DNA from: Rapana venosa
Lineage: Eukaryota > Mollusca > Gastropoda > Neogastropoda > Muricidae
Assembly (NCBI GenBank): GCA_028751875.1
Contig: CM054151.1
Coordinates: 40,275,923 to 40,339,922, forward strand
Reading direction: 5' to 3'
Length of the DNA: 64,000 nucleotides
The position numbers and the translations under genes are program-made. The notes beneath the pieces are model-generated. The model made no database searches and had not been told where the DNA came from. It saw nothing but the letters and a program-made list of their open reading frames with translations. Positions 1 to 13,350 of this stretch are shown here, in pieces. How positions within the stretch are numbered: position 1 is the first letter of the stretch; each line of letters begins with the position of its first letter.

Positions 1-189
1 CAGGAAATAGAAGTAAGAACAGTTTGAAATATCGGTGTTATTGTACCCATTGTATGAAGCCTTGATAACTTTCTAAGAGAAAGTGAATTTGATTACAATC
101 GTGAGGGAAATTGCAGAATGACATTTTGACGAACTAATTCAAGTAAGGGCAGGAAATGAATCGTGATCAGCTGTTTCTTGTTCATAACC
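1..189. other. No gene or repeat recognised
   Basis: Unique-looking AT-rich DNA with no open frame of interest and no repeat shared with the rest of the window. Confidence 0.5.
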
Positions 190-467
190 AGAGGCCCTGT
201 GGGTTATTGGCTGTACGTCCTTGGTTTTATCTCGTTTTATTTGGATGATGTGGCTTCTCCCACAACTCGGTGCCCGTCCGGGGTTGACCCTTATGGTTGA
301 CAAGGGCGTTGATACAAGGAACGACAGTAGAGTTGAGTTTATACCCTGTTTTTATCTGTATATAGTTGCACAGTTTTATTTTGAGATTTAAAATGCTATG
401 TGGTGAAAGCCCCAATATGGCCTCTGTTGTCGGCGGGGCTATAAACAACAAGATTGGATTGGATTGG
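190..467 (+). mobile_element. Putative non-LTR retrotransposon 3' end with GATTG-type tail
   Basis: The plus strand ends in a short run of a pentamer-like tail (ATTGGATTGG) directly after GGCGGGGCTATAAACAAC. That layout, a GC-richer untranslated stretch closed by a short simple tail, is typical of CR1/Jockey-type LINE 3' ends. No coding part is left, so the family cannot be named, and no second copy is visible in this window. Confidence 0.4.
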
Positions 468-835
468 CTAGATGATGATTAATTAAAATGTATCATTACT
501 CAATTTACTCACTTTCAAGACGGAAACTGTAATCAGTAAATAATCCCCCACCCCGGTCCCTGAAGAAAAAGTAAGAGAGAACATTACCAGACAAATGGTA
601 TTATGGCTTTTGGCGAATTGCTTGGCTTGAGTTCACATTGGCAAGTTGCTTGTCTTTAGTTCATTTGGAAATCCTTTCCCTTAGACAGTGCAGTGGCAAA
701 GTGTGAAAGGAATTCCGATACTCTTCGAACTTTTCCCCCATCCACCAGAGTGCCTGTGAGTTAGTCTTTCTGCTCATACGTTAAACCAAAGTTCCGTTAA
801 ACCAAAGTTCCGTATGCAAATACACATTTACTTAC
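468..835. other. No feature recognised
   Basis: AT-rich sequence. A 14-base unit (TTAAACCAAAGTTC type) is repeated twice near 780-812; otherwise nothing is seen. Confidence 0.4.
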
Positions 836-839
836 TTAC

Positions 840-1233
840 TTAGGCCCCTCACTCCCCCTGGAGCATAGGCCGCCGACAACAGTCCGCCAGAGTCCTCTGT
901 CCTTGGCTATTCTCTCCAGCTGTCTCCAGGTATATCCCATCTTCCTGGTTTCTGCCTCAAGGTCGCGTCGCCAGGTGTTTCTTGGCCTTCCTCTTTTTCG
1001 TTTTCCCTGGGGGTTCCATGATAGTGCCAGCCTTGTGATGTTGCTGGCTGGCTTTCTCAGGGTGTGCCCGATCCATCCCCATCTCCTGCGCCGGATTTCA
1101 TTTTCGGCTGGCAGCTGGTTGGTACGTTGCCACAGGTCTCCGTTGCTGATGGTGTCGGGCCAGTGGATCTGGAGGATTCGTCTCAGGTAGCTGTTGATGA
1201 AGGTCTGCACTTTCTTGATGGTGGTCTTTACAC
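840..1233 (-). pseudogene. Decayed LINE: C-terminal end of an RTE-like reverse-transcriptase polyprotein
   Basis: Read on the minus strand, about 130 residues match the conserved C-terminal tail found after the reverse transcriptase of mollusc and echinoderm RTE-like LINEs. The marks are a [11 protein letters not shown] opening, [31 protein letters not shown] and a closing GLCSRG. The opening and the rest lie in one frame, but nothing upstream of 1233 belongs to the element, so it is a 5'-truncated insertion. The 62.4-64 kb element may be of the same family, because the endonuclease and RT there are the type normally joined to this tail. That link is inference from family knowledge. Confidence 0.8.
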
Positions 1234-1500
1234 ATTAAGTGCAAGTAAAAGAACCCACGGCTATAAGGGAGTTGTCCCTGGCACAATACTGAAGAAAAAA
1301 TTCATTCTCATAATTGAAACAAAAACATATGCAGTCAGGAGAATTAAAAAAAAACCCAACCCAAACAAATCCAAAACCAAAAAAAAGAAAGCGAAAAGGA
1401 TGGCACTTCTCGTGGCAATGCATTCTTTCTGGGAGAAGCATCTTTAGTTTCATGCAGAGAAATCTGCTGTAACTGAAAGGGGTATACAATATAGTATAGA
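1234..1500 (+). repeat. Interspersed repeat C, copy 1 (SINE-like)
   Basis: The stretch opens with GTGCAAGTAAAAGAACCCAC and closes with a GAGAAATCTGCTGT block and a CAATA-rich end. The same order (a CAAAATTCTGTAGAAAA-type block, an A-rich middle, a GGGAGAGCA block, AATCTGCTGTGA) recurs at 28963-29130 and, inverted, near 23575-23655, so it is a dispersed family. Its 3' end is simple and A-rich as in SINEs, but no polymerase III box is obvious. Confidence 0.6.
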
Positions 1501-1754
1501 ACATAACAACAATACAAGACAGTTAAGCAATATCTGCCCTTAGGGGTTTTTGATTCCAGTTTGCTTCTTGTCGATGTCGCTTCTGATGATAATGATAATT
1601 ATTTTGGAAGGAAATTTACAGTAAAAATGACAGTAATATAGTAATGCGTGTAGGACATTGTATTTTTTCCTCCATCACATCTCTTTTCCTTCCCAACTGT
1701 CTATTTGTCTCTATATGTCTGTATGTATGTCTGTCTGTCTCTCTGTCTCTATCT

Positions 1755-1812
<58 letters not shown>

Positions 1813-2092
1813 CCTCCTCTCTCTCCCCCACCCACCCACCCACCTACCTCCCCGGAGTCTCACCATGTTCCTCCTCGTCCGTCCACACACTGGAACCGTT
1901 GACTGGAATAAGCGGTACCGGCGAGGTGTTTTTTTTTCTTTTCGTTTTTTCCCCCTTCTTCCATTCCCAGGCCGAAGTCGTTAGACGGGTAGCCGGTAGG
2001 AACGGGGCAGACGGGTGGATGCCATGGTAACTCCTGTGACTGGTATAGAGCCTTACACCAACCAACCACATGTCGATAGCGTCACAGAGAAC

Positions 2093-2127
<35 letters not shown>

Positions 2128-2186
2128 GGGTGGTTCTTTTGTTAGAGAGAGAGAGGAAGAGGGAGAGAGAGAAGAGGGGGATAGTT

Positions 2187-2269
<83 letters not shown>

Positions 2270-2278
2270 AAAGAGAAA

Positions 2279-2345
<67 letters not shown>

Positions 2346-2580
2346 AAGAGGGGGATAGTTCTTTGTTAGAGAAAGAGAGAAGAGGGGGATTGTCTTTTTT
2401 TTTCTGGCGGCAAGTGAAGAACCACACTGAAACTGGTAGGGGGAGAAGAGGAGGAGGGGGTGGGGTGTAGGATGTGAGGGTGGTGGATGGGGAAGGGGGG
2501 GGGGGTATTTTGGTAGAAAGAAGTGTGGGGAGGGGACTGGTCGATGACCATGGTTTTTTTAAATGTTTTTTTGTGTGTCA
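1501..2580. repeat. Microsatellite block: CT (1757-1811), GA plus G-run (2093-2131), TG (2190-2262), GA (2262-2345)
   Basis: Pure dinucleotide tracts follow one another. The TG tract of about 73 bases runs straight into a GA tract. Open frames here are only repeat translations (runs of SL, VC or RE) and are not genes. Confidence 0.95.
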
Positions 2581-3660
<1,080 letters not shown>

Positions 3661-5736
3661 CACACACACTCTTACAGAGGAGGGGGAGGAGCAGTACAAT
3701 TGAGAGGGTGGTAAAGGATCGACCACCAGCAGGCAAAACAAGAGAGACAGAGAAAAAGAGCAAGAAGGAGGGAGTGGATGGAAGGGAGAGGGGTACCAGG
3801 ACAGGTTGCATGCTGCAGTTTTAGGAGGAGAATTATTGATGAAGGTGGGCATATCGATGGAGACGGGGAAAAGTCAGGAGGAAAATCAATGTGCCCCAAA
3901 GCTTTTCTTCTGCCTTCCCTCCCTGCCCAATGAACACCTTTAGGACTCCCCCTCCTTTTTTTTGCCCCCCCCCCCTCCCACAGAGATGTCAGGGAGGCTT
4001 TTTGGGATCCACACTTGGAAATTGTGTGCTTGAAATTTTCTCTTTTCTGTCACTCTCCTTGTGTCAGTGGTTTTTTGTTTTGTTTTTTTGTTTGTTGGTT
4101 GGTTGGTTATTTTTCTGTTCTCCTGTCTTTCTTGTTTTTGCCTCTCCATTCAGTTCTTGGTCATATCTTTCAGGATTGATCATGTCTGACTACTTTTTTT
4201 TCTGCTTAAACTCATGCCACACAATATCAACATAGTATAATGTGACCTATGATACTGTTTGTTTATATGACCAATTTATGCCACACAGTATCAGCATGGG
4301 TAATATGACATATGATACTATTTGTTCTTGTGACCAGATTGTGAAATTGCAAACAAAACAACAACAAAAGAAAAGAAAAAAGGGAGGGGGGGGGGGGGGG
4401 GGTAGGCACATGATGTCCATTGTTGTCCTGTCTTGTTTGACCATATGGTATTACTGATTGATTCAAATTAATTGATGATAGTGATGATTGAGCTTGTAAG
4501 AAGAAAATCATTTATTTGACAATAATAAGAAAAAGAAAAAAGTACTGATGATACATTTGACTGATAAAAGTAAACAAAAGAGAAACCCACAGAAAGGAAG
4601 ACAGAAAGAAAGGAATGAAGGAAGGAAGGAAGGAAAAAGTTTAAAAGTTGTTAGGGTAAAGACAAGGAAAAAATGGAAGCATGGATAACTTGGTAGTTCC
4701 TCCACCTTTCTTCATCGAAAGTGCACAGCAGGTTGGGGGTGGGGGGACCTTTGCCAGGGGGTAAATCTGAATGGGGGAACAGTTTTTTTGTTTTTACCTG
4801 GACCATCATCTCTTGTTGTTCTGTTGTTGGTAGTAATGAGTGTAACTTATAGAACCTCTTCACAGAAGTGTAGGCCCATGATAGGTGCCAGGTGTATGGT
4901 CACACCGGGCATAAAAAACTGTAAATACGGAAATGTTTCCGAAGTGGATGAAAATGCTTTTAAGCAAGCAAACAGGACAAAAAATAAAAGAGAAAAATAT
5001 TTATATTGACTGTAGTGTTTAACACATTAAATCGTTGCCAGCATGCAACAAAGAAATTTGCAGAATCAACGAAAGAGCAGTGTTGTCCTTTTGTTTTTGC
5101 ACGAAAGAGCAGTGTTGTCCTTTTGTTTTTCTTTCTTCTGACTCAAATTGTTGACCATACTTGTTTGTCACTGAGAATAATAGAGGAGGATGAGAGGACA
5201 TCTTGAGGAGGTCAGGTTGATCCAGAAAGGGGGAGGGGGTAGAGAGGAGAGGGAGGGGGGGTAGAGAGGAGAGGGAGGGGGGATGGGGTTAAGAATTTGC
5301 ATGGGGTTGTATTGTATTCTATTGTTTTATACTAAATATTTAGGTACAACACATTTTGGGGGTAAAAGTGAGCTGTTTGAATTTTTTTAGGGAAGATTCT
5401 GGGCTATTCACATAATAGGATGTTACCATTACCACCCTTCCCTTTTGGTTGTTGCTTCTGCTTTGGGTCTGTTTTGGGTTTTTGTGTGTTTGGTTTTGGT
5501 TTTTTTTTTAGGGTGGGGGGATGTTCTTTGTTTAGTTTTTGGTTTGCCACTATTGACATTCCTTTGCTCAGGTGAATAGGATTTTTTTAAATTCAGAATT
5601 TTGCTATGACTTTTTTTTTAGTATGTGTCTCAACATGTAATACACATTACACTGGGGATCTTGATTCAATTGTTTCCTTAAAAAATATTGCACACAATTT
5701 GCTACTTAGGGTGAACTTGGGAGAAGAGGGGGTATC
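3661..5736. other. Non-coding stretch with a small 32-bp tandem duplication
   Basis: No exon is recognised. A 32-bp unit starting CGAAAGAGCAGTGTTG is present twice head to tail (5070 and 5102). A short purine-rich duplication lies at 5228-5282. A G-run sits at 4384-4402. Confidence 0.6.
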
Positions 5737-5783
5737 TCACACACACACACACACACACACACCACACACACACACACACACAC

Positions 5784-5819
<36 letters not shown>

Positions 5820-6100
5820 GGCAAGATATGTATATGCATGATTCAGGCAGTGCTCTTGAACAATTAATTGCTTAGGTGCATGCACATAGTTCCTTCTCTT
5901 CCCACTGTGGTGCAGTATTTCAGCATTAATCCATACCTCCTGTGCACAAATGCACACACACACATACACACACACACACAATATGCATGGGTGCACTACA
6001 TGCACGCAAGCATGTGCACTTACACACACACATGCACATGAATGTGCAACGTGCACACACACACACACACACACACACAGAACTAAAAAACAAATCAGTT
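5737..6100. repeat. CA microsatellites
   Basis: Three interrupted CA tracts (5737-5817, 5952-5980, 6053-6080) separated by short unique DNA. Confidence 0.9.
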
Positions 6101-6480
6101 TGCCGACCATGTGTTGATTTATATCTTCAAGTGAGGGTGCAGTGTTTCACAGGTTTGCTTGTTTGCAGACAGTTGGGGAACACAATGTAGTGTTATCACG
6201 GAAAAGCACACATTCCTGTTTTTTTGCTCGACTTCCATGTTGAGAGGCTTTTTCAGCTCTTGATTATCATTAATCAGCCTTTGTTCCTCTTCGTGTTTGC
6301 ACGTGTGTGTGTGTCACTGTGTGTCACTGTGTGTGTTGTGTGTTTGGGTGGCATGTGTCTGTGTGTTGTGTATGCACATGTGTGTGTGTTGTATGTATTA
6401 TACTCATTCCATGATTATACCTTCTTTCCTTGTTGCATCTAGTTTTGTACAGCCCTTTATTTTGCCAGGGAAGTATACTG

Positions 6481-6590
6481 TCAAGATGAAGATGACAGTA
6501 TCAAGATGAAGATGACATTAATAATGATGTTGGCAATAATGATGGAGATGGCATTAATAATGATGTTGTTGGCAGTAATAATGATAATTA
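6481..6590. repeat. Degenerate GATGA/AATGATG short repeats
   Basis: TCAAGATGAAGATGACA is repeated twice, followed by alternating AATAATGATG and GGCAATAATGATG units. Confidence 0.7.
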
Positions 6591-6800
6591 TATAGCTTTC
6601 CAAGATGATTGATCTTAGGCAGTCCTCAGACTCTTAGTTTGGATGGTCTTTTCATTCTTGATACTACTACATCATTTGGATCTTCTCAGGTCTCTTTCAT
6701 GTGACTTTCAACCCAAAGCAGACAACACCCAACTTCATGGCATCCCCTTTTTCATTTTCTTCTAGGATTTCAGAAGTATGTTTTTTATCTTCAGGACAGT

Positions 6801-6990
6801 AAATTCTTGATGACGGCAATCACTTGAAGAGGGATGGCTGACATCAAATTCTGGATGACTGCTATTGATCACCTGAAGAGGGATGGCTGACATCAAATTC
6901 TGGATGACTGCTATTGATCACCTTAATTAAGAGAGATGGCTGACATCAAATTCTAGATGACTGCTATCACCTGATACTGATATTGATATG
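6801..6990. repeat. 49-53 bp minisatellite, about 3.8 units
   Basis: Units begin AAATTCTGGATGACTGCTAT and end GGATGGCTGACATC; starts are at about 6801, 6846, 6895 and 6948. The units are close to identical, so the array is young. Confidence 0.9.
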
Positions 6991-6997
6991 ATGATGA

Positions 6998-6999
<2 letters not shown>

Positions 7000-7067
<68 letters not shown>

Positions 7068-7079
7068 AATATATATTGA

Positions 7080-7142
<63 letters not shown>
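7000..7142. repeat. Long TA microsatellite
   Basis: Two pure TA tracts of about 60 bases each, separated by about 24 bases, are self-complementary and could extrude as hairpins. Confidence 0.95.
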
Positions 7143-7144
<2 letters not shown>

Positions 7145-7490
7145 ACGCTGGGGGAAACAGCAAAGTGAGAGGCTGTATGACCAGTGGCTTTCCCACTCAT
7201 GGAATTCCACTTTACAGCTTAGTCTTTAGTGATCGACTATGACTCTCTGGCTAGGAGGCTTGACTCGCACAGTCATGTGCTGCAGCCCTGGGGGCTGGTT
7301 GGCCTTTGGAGAACATCTCCAACGCTGACTGTCCTTATGCCCACTTGGCCGAGAGAGTGGAGATGTACTGTGGGCAAGGCATCTCCACTATAATCAAATT
7401 TCTGCCCAGTTTCCAAAACAGCAGCTGCCTCCTCTGCTGTTTTGGAGGTCATCGTCGGACACAACGGACAAACATACATATGTATTGATG
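7143..7490. other. GC-richer unexplained stretch
   Basis: This 300-base stretch has balanced composition, unlike the flanking simple repeats, and sits directly against the TA array. The forward and reverse frames (60 and 81 codons) resemble no family I recognise, and no second copy is seen in the window. It may be the body of an unrecognised interspersed repeat. Confidence 0.3.
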
Positions 7491-7690
7491 CACTACAACA
7501 CAACTGACTACAATACATTTCAATGCAGTTCAGCTCATTTCAATTCTGTCCAATATAGTACAGTGCAATGAATGTAATGCAATACTATGCAATGTGATAC
7601 ACAATTCAGCTCAGCACAGCACAGCGCAATACAGACAGAACAGTACAGAGCATTGCATTACAGCACAGTAAAGTGCATGCAGTATTTACA
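7490..7690. repeat. Degenerate pentamer array (CAATG/CAGTA/CAGCA type)
   Basis: About 190 bases are built from five-base words such as ACAGT, GCAAT and CAGCA in irregular order. A similar TTATG/TTGTA array is at 28385-28485, with shorter ones near 14110 and 34165. Confidence 0.6.
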
Positions 7691-8880
7691 GGCTAAAAAA
7701 TATTGCCTTTGCAATTGAGTTGTCTGAAAATAATTAATGTAGTAGCGATGAATAGATCACAAATGTTTGCACTTTTTTTTCTCACTCTTTACAGTCAAAA
7801 TTGTTTTTGCCCCTATGCTTTCAGCATGTTAGTCAAGATAGACAAAAAAACAGGCTCATCATGTTTTATCATTGTGATTATCATCATACCTTGTCAGCAT
7901 AGGTTGTTAAGACTTTTTACCCCCTAAAAAGGAAAGAGATGAAAAAAGCTGTGCACTTGAATTAATGGGAACAAGGACAGGTAAACAAGGCAAACAATAC
8001 TTTGTTCTCAAGATAGAAGTGGGAGAATATATATATGTTGATAGCAATGCATTAAAAGAAATAAAAATTGTATTAAAAAGAAGGTAAAGAAAGGGGACTT
8101 TACCATGCGGACAAAAAGAACACTGTGTGTGTGTGAATGTGTTTGTGTGTGTGTGAGTGAGAGAGAGAGTGTGTGTGTGTGTGTGCACATGTGTTCCTGC
8201 ATACGCATGTGTGTGTTCTTACCTGTATGTTGATTGTGTATGAGAATGTGTGAGAAAGAGAGAGAGAAAAATGCTTTAATCATCAGTACTCTGTATTTGC
8301 AGAAAGTCTCAAGCACATGGGAGCAGGTGTGTATGAAGAACATCATTGAAAGCTGCTGTCACTTTTTGAATGCATTACAGCTATAAGGGCTTCTCCTTCA
8401 ACTTGAGTGTCAAATAGATTATGTAACCCATTTTCACTTATTTAATCCATCCCCACCCCCTACTCTCCACCTCTCTTTTAAAATCAAATCGGAATGCGGT
8501 TACCTTAATTGAAATAGTAGCTAACAACAGTCTGGTCGCATATGCAAAATGTAAACATTGGTGAATGTGGGAGCTGTAGCCGAAGAGCCCCCCCCCCCCT
8601 TCCAAATCAAATTAAAAAAATATAACAGTCTTGTCCAGAAACGATAAATCAGTTGTCATGGGATTGGCAATGTTCGGTTTTCTTTCTGCAATAATTAACT
8701 TATATCAGACTTGATGGGGAGTGGGTAAGGAGCGGCCTCAGAAAAGAAAAAAGAAAAAGAGAAAGAAAAAAATTGTAAAAAGTCTCATCTAAGAAATGAA
8801 TTCCCGAGAAAAGGCATGTAAAAGCAGAAATGTCATAATATTAATATATGTTTTACTAGTTCTAAAGAAGGAGTCAATAT
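7691..8880. other. Non-coding, short TG/GA tracts only
   Basis: No exon is recognised. Short interrupted TG/GA tracts lie at 8124-8190. The rest is AT-rich. Confidence 0.5.
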
Positions 8881-8887
8881 CACCCCC

Positions 8888-8918
<31 letters not shown>
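8881..8918. repeat. C homopolymer followed by CA repeat
   Basis: A run of about 22 C residues is followed by seven CA units. Confidence 0.9.
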
Positions 8919-8989
8919 AAAAAAATCATTTTTAAACATTAAAAGTAGCAAAAACAAACATATAAACAGACATAAAAACTGGGTGTGAA

Positions 8990-9054
8990 CAAGTGATTGA
9001 TTTGTTAAGAAAAGTTACGTGGTTGGATATTACTTCATGGAAGAATGTGTGTGT
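8990..9054. repeat. 65-bp duplicated segment, copy 1
   Basis: CAAGTGATTGATTTGTTAAG through GAAGAATGTGTGTG recurs at 9899-9963 with about four substitutions. Confidence 0.9.
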
Positions 9055-9067
9055 TTGTGTGTGTTCT

Positions 9068-9107
9068 TGTATTTAACATCCCTTTACTAGTAGTGATATT
9101 AGACAGA
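9068..9107 (-). mobile_element. LINE 3'-tail fragment (tail gamma)
   Basis: The minus strand reads TCTAATATCACT, then a spacer, then GATGTTAAAT. This matches the terminal block of the RNase H LINE at 46885-47691 and four other fragments in the window. It lies between TG tracts. Confidence 0.65.
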
Positions 9108-9364
9108 TGTGTATGTGCATGTGTGTTCATTCTGACATCTGTTCACAATTAGTGATTTAGACGGTTCACACATTATCAGGTGTTGGTGGGTGTGGGAGGA
9201 CATGAAAAAGGTGAAGGGGGAAAGTGATGAAGCAAGCAAAATGATCAAAAAAAAATAAACGCAGTTTGTTAAGATTAATTTTATAGATTGAGAGACCTTC
9301 AAAACAAACCAAAACAAGAGACGAGCATGAGCAGAGAGCATGTTCACATATGAGTTAGAGATTC

Positions 9365-9517
9365 ATGCATGAGAGGAGGAGAGAGTAGAGAGAGAGAGAG
9401 GAGAGAGGAGATAAGAGAAGAAGAAATTCTAGGCTAATAAATTACTCAGTAAGTCAAACCAGTCAAAGCATTTGAGTATATAAAATATATTAATTTTCAT
9501 CAATTTGAAACAAACCC

Positions 9518-9570
<53 letters not shown>

Positions 9571-9824
9571 CAGAGCATGCTTCACATAAATAGTCTTAAG
9601 TTATTTCAGTGTCATGTAGAAGGTGTGTGAGTGTGAGAGAGAGTGTGTGACAAAAGCAGGACATGATTAATGGAGAACTAAAGAAAACAAAGGAGATCAC
9701 CTTGCCCATAATGCTTAACATTTCATAACAAATTGTTGGCTTCATGATAATTATGCCTGTTCCTTTTGTTTTCCTATTCTCTCTCTCATTTGCATTCTCT
9801 CTCTCATTCGCATTCTTCTCTCCT

Positions 9825-9900
<76 letters not shown>
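9365..9900. repeat. GA, CA and CT microsatellites
   Basis: Tracts are GA (9368-9415), CA (9521-9567) and CT (9828-9899). Between them is AT-rich non-coding DNA. Confidence 0.85.
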
Positions 9901-9903
<3 letters not shown>

Positions 9904-9963
9904 GATTAATTTGTTAAGAAAAGTTATGTGGTTGGATATTATTTCATGGAAGAATGTGTGTGT
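9899..9963. repeat. 65-bp duplicated segment, copy 2
   Basis: Near-identical to 8990-9054. The two copies bracket about 850 bases that contain the tail-gamma fragment and three microsatellites. Confidence 0.9.
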
Positions 9964-10029
9964 AGATATTTTTTTCGTATACTGTGTAAGTGTATTGCTA
10001 TTGGCTTTATTTTATTTTATTATCATATA

Positions 10030-10100
10030 TATCCCTAAGGGCAGGGACTGGATGTAAAAAAGCACATGGGTGCTTATTCATTATCCTCGAAATAAAAGAA
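10030..10100 (+). mobile_element. SINE tail beta, solo copy
   Basis: GGGACTGGATGT, an A-run, GCACATGGGTGCTTATTCAT and TATCCTCGAAAT form a block also found at 60885-60960, 52590-52660 and 34865-34935, and inverted at 29218-29480 and 45470-45530. In longer copies it follows a tRNA-type SINE body. Confidence 0.75.
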
Positions 10101-10963
10101 TTTGTTATTGTCTCTCTCTCTCACTCACTCACTCTGACTGTGTGTGTGTGTGTTTGTGTACACTCGCTTGCTCATATGCTCATTATTGCTGATTGACATT
10201 ATATTAAAATTTTTAAGGCACATACATAGTTGAACATTAGGCCCCTATGTGGAGGTTCATAAATTGGAATAGACTACAGAACATCCATTACACACACACA
10301 TACACACACATACACACACAGACACACACACACCACCACACCACACCACACCACACCACACCACACCATACACATGCACACACACACACACATGTGTGCA
10401 TGCGCCCCCACACACAAACACACACATTTTTCCAAGCTCTTCGAAAGAAAAATGTCCATACATTTCTACTTGCAGTCATTTTCTCTCTCTCTCTCATGCA
10501 CACACACACACATTTTATATATTTATATTTATATAATATTAATTCAAAACCAGTCTATGCAAGTTTTATTTCAAAACAGCTGCCACAAGCAGAAATTAGC
10601 CCCATTACTTTCAGACATAAAGAGTGTAAATTGATATTAAGATTTTCAAGCACCCCCTGTTGAGGTATGTGGGACAACAGCTTGTCACTGTGAGTGTATT
10701 TTGAGGCATGTTGTCTGAACATTTGAACACTGACCTCTGTGAAAACTAAAGAGGAGTAAAAGGGAAGGAGGAGGAAGTGGGGGGGGGGGGGAGATAATAG
10801 AGAGTGAGAAAGAGAGGGAGAGGAGAGGAGAGAAGAGAGTGAGAGAGAGAGTTTATTGTATTGTAAGAATGAACCATTTCTTGCTGTTTTCTCTGGCAAG
10901 ATTTCTGTCTGTCTCTTTCTCTTTCTTTGTCTGTCTCTTTGTCTCTCTGTCTCTCCATGTCTT

Positions 10964-11006
<43 letters not shown>

Positions 11007-11789
11007 CTCTCTCTCTCTCTCTCCTCTCTCTCGTGTGTCTTTTTTCTGTCTGTCAGTTTTTCTCTGTTCCTGATCTCTCTAGATCTGTCAGGCAGCTGGT
11101 CAGTCTTTCTGTGGTCTATTTGGTGAAGTGAGGTGGCCTTTTGTTTGATTTTCATGATATTGACAGAATTTCCCAAAAGAAATGCGAGGCATTTGCTGGA
11201 AATTGTTGGTCCACTTTCAACACCCCCCTCCCCCCAGGGAAAAATATGATTTATGCCAGTTCTAATAAAACGTCTGGCTTTATTCAAAGTGGAAAAAAAT
11301 CATACCAAAATTAATAAAGTTATAGAACAGATGATTATTCCATTTAAAGTTATTTTTGCTGTTTTCCTTCTTCTAAATGTGTAGGTCATGCAGAGTTTTA
11401 GGTGAGATTTTTAACTTAAGTTATTCACACACTCACATGCACACACACATGCACACACACACACACACACAAATGCACACAAATACACACACAAATACAC
11501 ACACACACACACACAACCAAGCAGACATACATATAAGGACTTCCTCACCCAAGATATAATAGTTTAAGTGCTATCATTGGTTCTGGTCCTGTCTGTCATT
11601 AGTATCCCTCAGCTGTTAAAATTCAGTCATAAAATTCTCAGAAAAACAAACAAGCAAACAAACAGAAACAGGAGTTGCTATTTCACACCATAACTCAAAC
11701 TAACTCATAAGGTTATGAAATAGAATGAACAGCGACTGATAAGGTTATGAGATAGAACAACAGCTGTGAAGAATATTAATCATATGCTT

Positions 11790-11821
<32 letters not shown>

Positions 11822-12998
11822 CCAAAAAAAAAAAGGAACAGAGGGTTTTTCTCTGACATTTACATTTTTAAAAAGGGAAAATGCAAACTGAAATGAATTC
11901 ACACTTTTTAAACTTCTTGACTGCAGATCTAAAAGGGGAAAAATGCTTAAAATAAAACAGCACTTTAAATGACAACAAATTGTAAGAGGAAAAAGGGAGA
12001 ATGCTTTTTATTGCATAAACACTTGTTTCTTTTCATTATGACAAGTTATAAACAACACACACACACACACACACACACAACACGCACACAAACCCCCAAA
12101 CAGGAAAACGCCTTTGATTTTGTAGTGTAACAGCACGTTATCCTTTAAGAAGATAAAATGTAAAAATACTTTGAAATGTGAGAAAGCTTTTACTCAATAG
12201 TTATCCTTTTTTCCACCCAAAAAATTACAAGTAGACTGAAGATAAGAGCCAGATAGCTCTTTGTCTGCCAACAAATAAAATTACGCTTTTTATTGATGAA
12301 GTTTTGTGACATTTATTACAAAGTTGGTGTGAATCTTCCTCAGTGCCTCCATACGTGTAGGCTTAGAGAGAAGAGATTGGGAGGAACTCGAACTGGAACT
12401 TGAAATGTTTATTGAGAGTAAATGGATAAGCACAGGGCTTCTTTACACCATGCTCTCACCAAAAAAAAGAGGAGGGAGGATAGAAAAAAAGAAACATTTT
12501 TGTGAACAGAAAAGCAATTATCATCAACAGCCCTATTCAGATGATCCCCTCAGTCAGACCAACAAGACGACGCAGGCACAGAGTGTTTGAGCAGGGAGTT
12601 CCACATGGCGTGGTTGCTTGTTTCAGGGAAAGAAGAAGACCATGGGCATTAAGAGAGCTAACCAAGCGTGGAATGGTGTGTTTATTGCCTGGGGATTATT
12701 GAACCAGTGGTTGGGGATGTGATCAGTGCATGGGTGTCAGTTTAGTCTCCTGCCTTGTCTGTTGTCTCTCTGGTTGTCATGGCAAATAAACATGTACAGT
12801 ATGGGCTGGGGGGGGGGGGGGGGGGGGGAGTGTTGTTGATTTTTTGGGTTTTGTTTTCAAGGGTAGGGAAATGTTTTATTGGCTCTACTTATCTATTCCT
12901 GTTCTGCTGTTGTTAGGTTGTGTCGCTGTATGCAGTTGTTGTCATCATTGTCGATTTCTTGCTTTTTTGTCGTTGGTTTCTTTTTTCTTTTGTTTTCG
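10101..12998. other. Non-coding with CA/CT tracts and C/G homopolymers
   Basis: No exon is recognised. Simple sequence: CA and CCACA units (10287-10425), CT (10970-11035), CA (11425-11515), a run of about 29 C (11792-11820), CA (12055-12085) and a run of about 21 G (12808-12828). A frame at 12405-12702 has no family resemblance. Confidence 0.6.
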
Positions 12999-13350
12999 TT
13001 CCTCGGCTAGAGCTCTGAGGTTTACCAATGGTGAGATATTGCCATTGCCACTGTTTTGCCCACCATGAAGGTAGCCGCATTCTGACTTTGGGGATGTATG
13101 CTGAGTATGTTCATGTTAGTGCAACCCACTGAATGCTGACATGAATTATGGGATCTTTAACCTGCATATTTGATCATCTGCATGTTTTAAGGCACAGCCA
13201 GGTCTGCATTTGAAGTTGACCAGGGAGATAGAAAAAATTTCTACCCATAATTTACCAGATGCTGCCAAGTTTTGCACCCAATACTTCATGGACCCATGGG
13301 ATTGAAGTTGATCTTAACCACTTAGCCATAGTGTCTGCTGTTGATAGGTT
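12999..13350 (-). mobile_element. tRNA-type SINE, head 2 plus tail alpha, near full length
   Basis: On the minus strand the order is an A-box-like GCTAAGTGGTTAAG near 13330, CTTCAATCCCATGGGTCCAT, a body containing CAACTTCAAATGCAGACCTG, and then tail alpha (13095-12999) ending CTCTAGCCGAGGAAC before an A/C-rich end. The same order is seen at 59738-60084 and, more eroded, at 58500-58815. Confidence 0.8.

Noticed and set aside
2015..2427. Open frames of more than 80 codons on both strands
   Set aside because: They are translations of GA, TG and CA repeats; no codon bias or family similarity.
4788..5009. 73-codon frame with several Cys, possible small secreted protein
   Set aside because: The start is an alternative codon in non-coding context and the Cys spacing fits no family; probably chance.
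7273..7518. 81-codon minus-strand frame
   Set aside because: No recognisable domain, no splice context; kept only as an unexplained stretch.
12405..12702. Possible upstream castor exon
   Set aside because: No match to the expected pre-finger region and no convincing acceptor-donor pair in phase.
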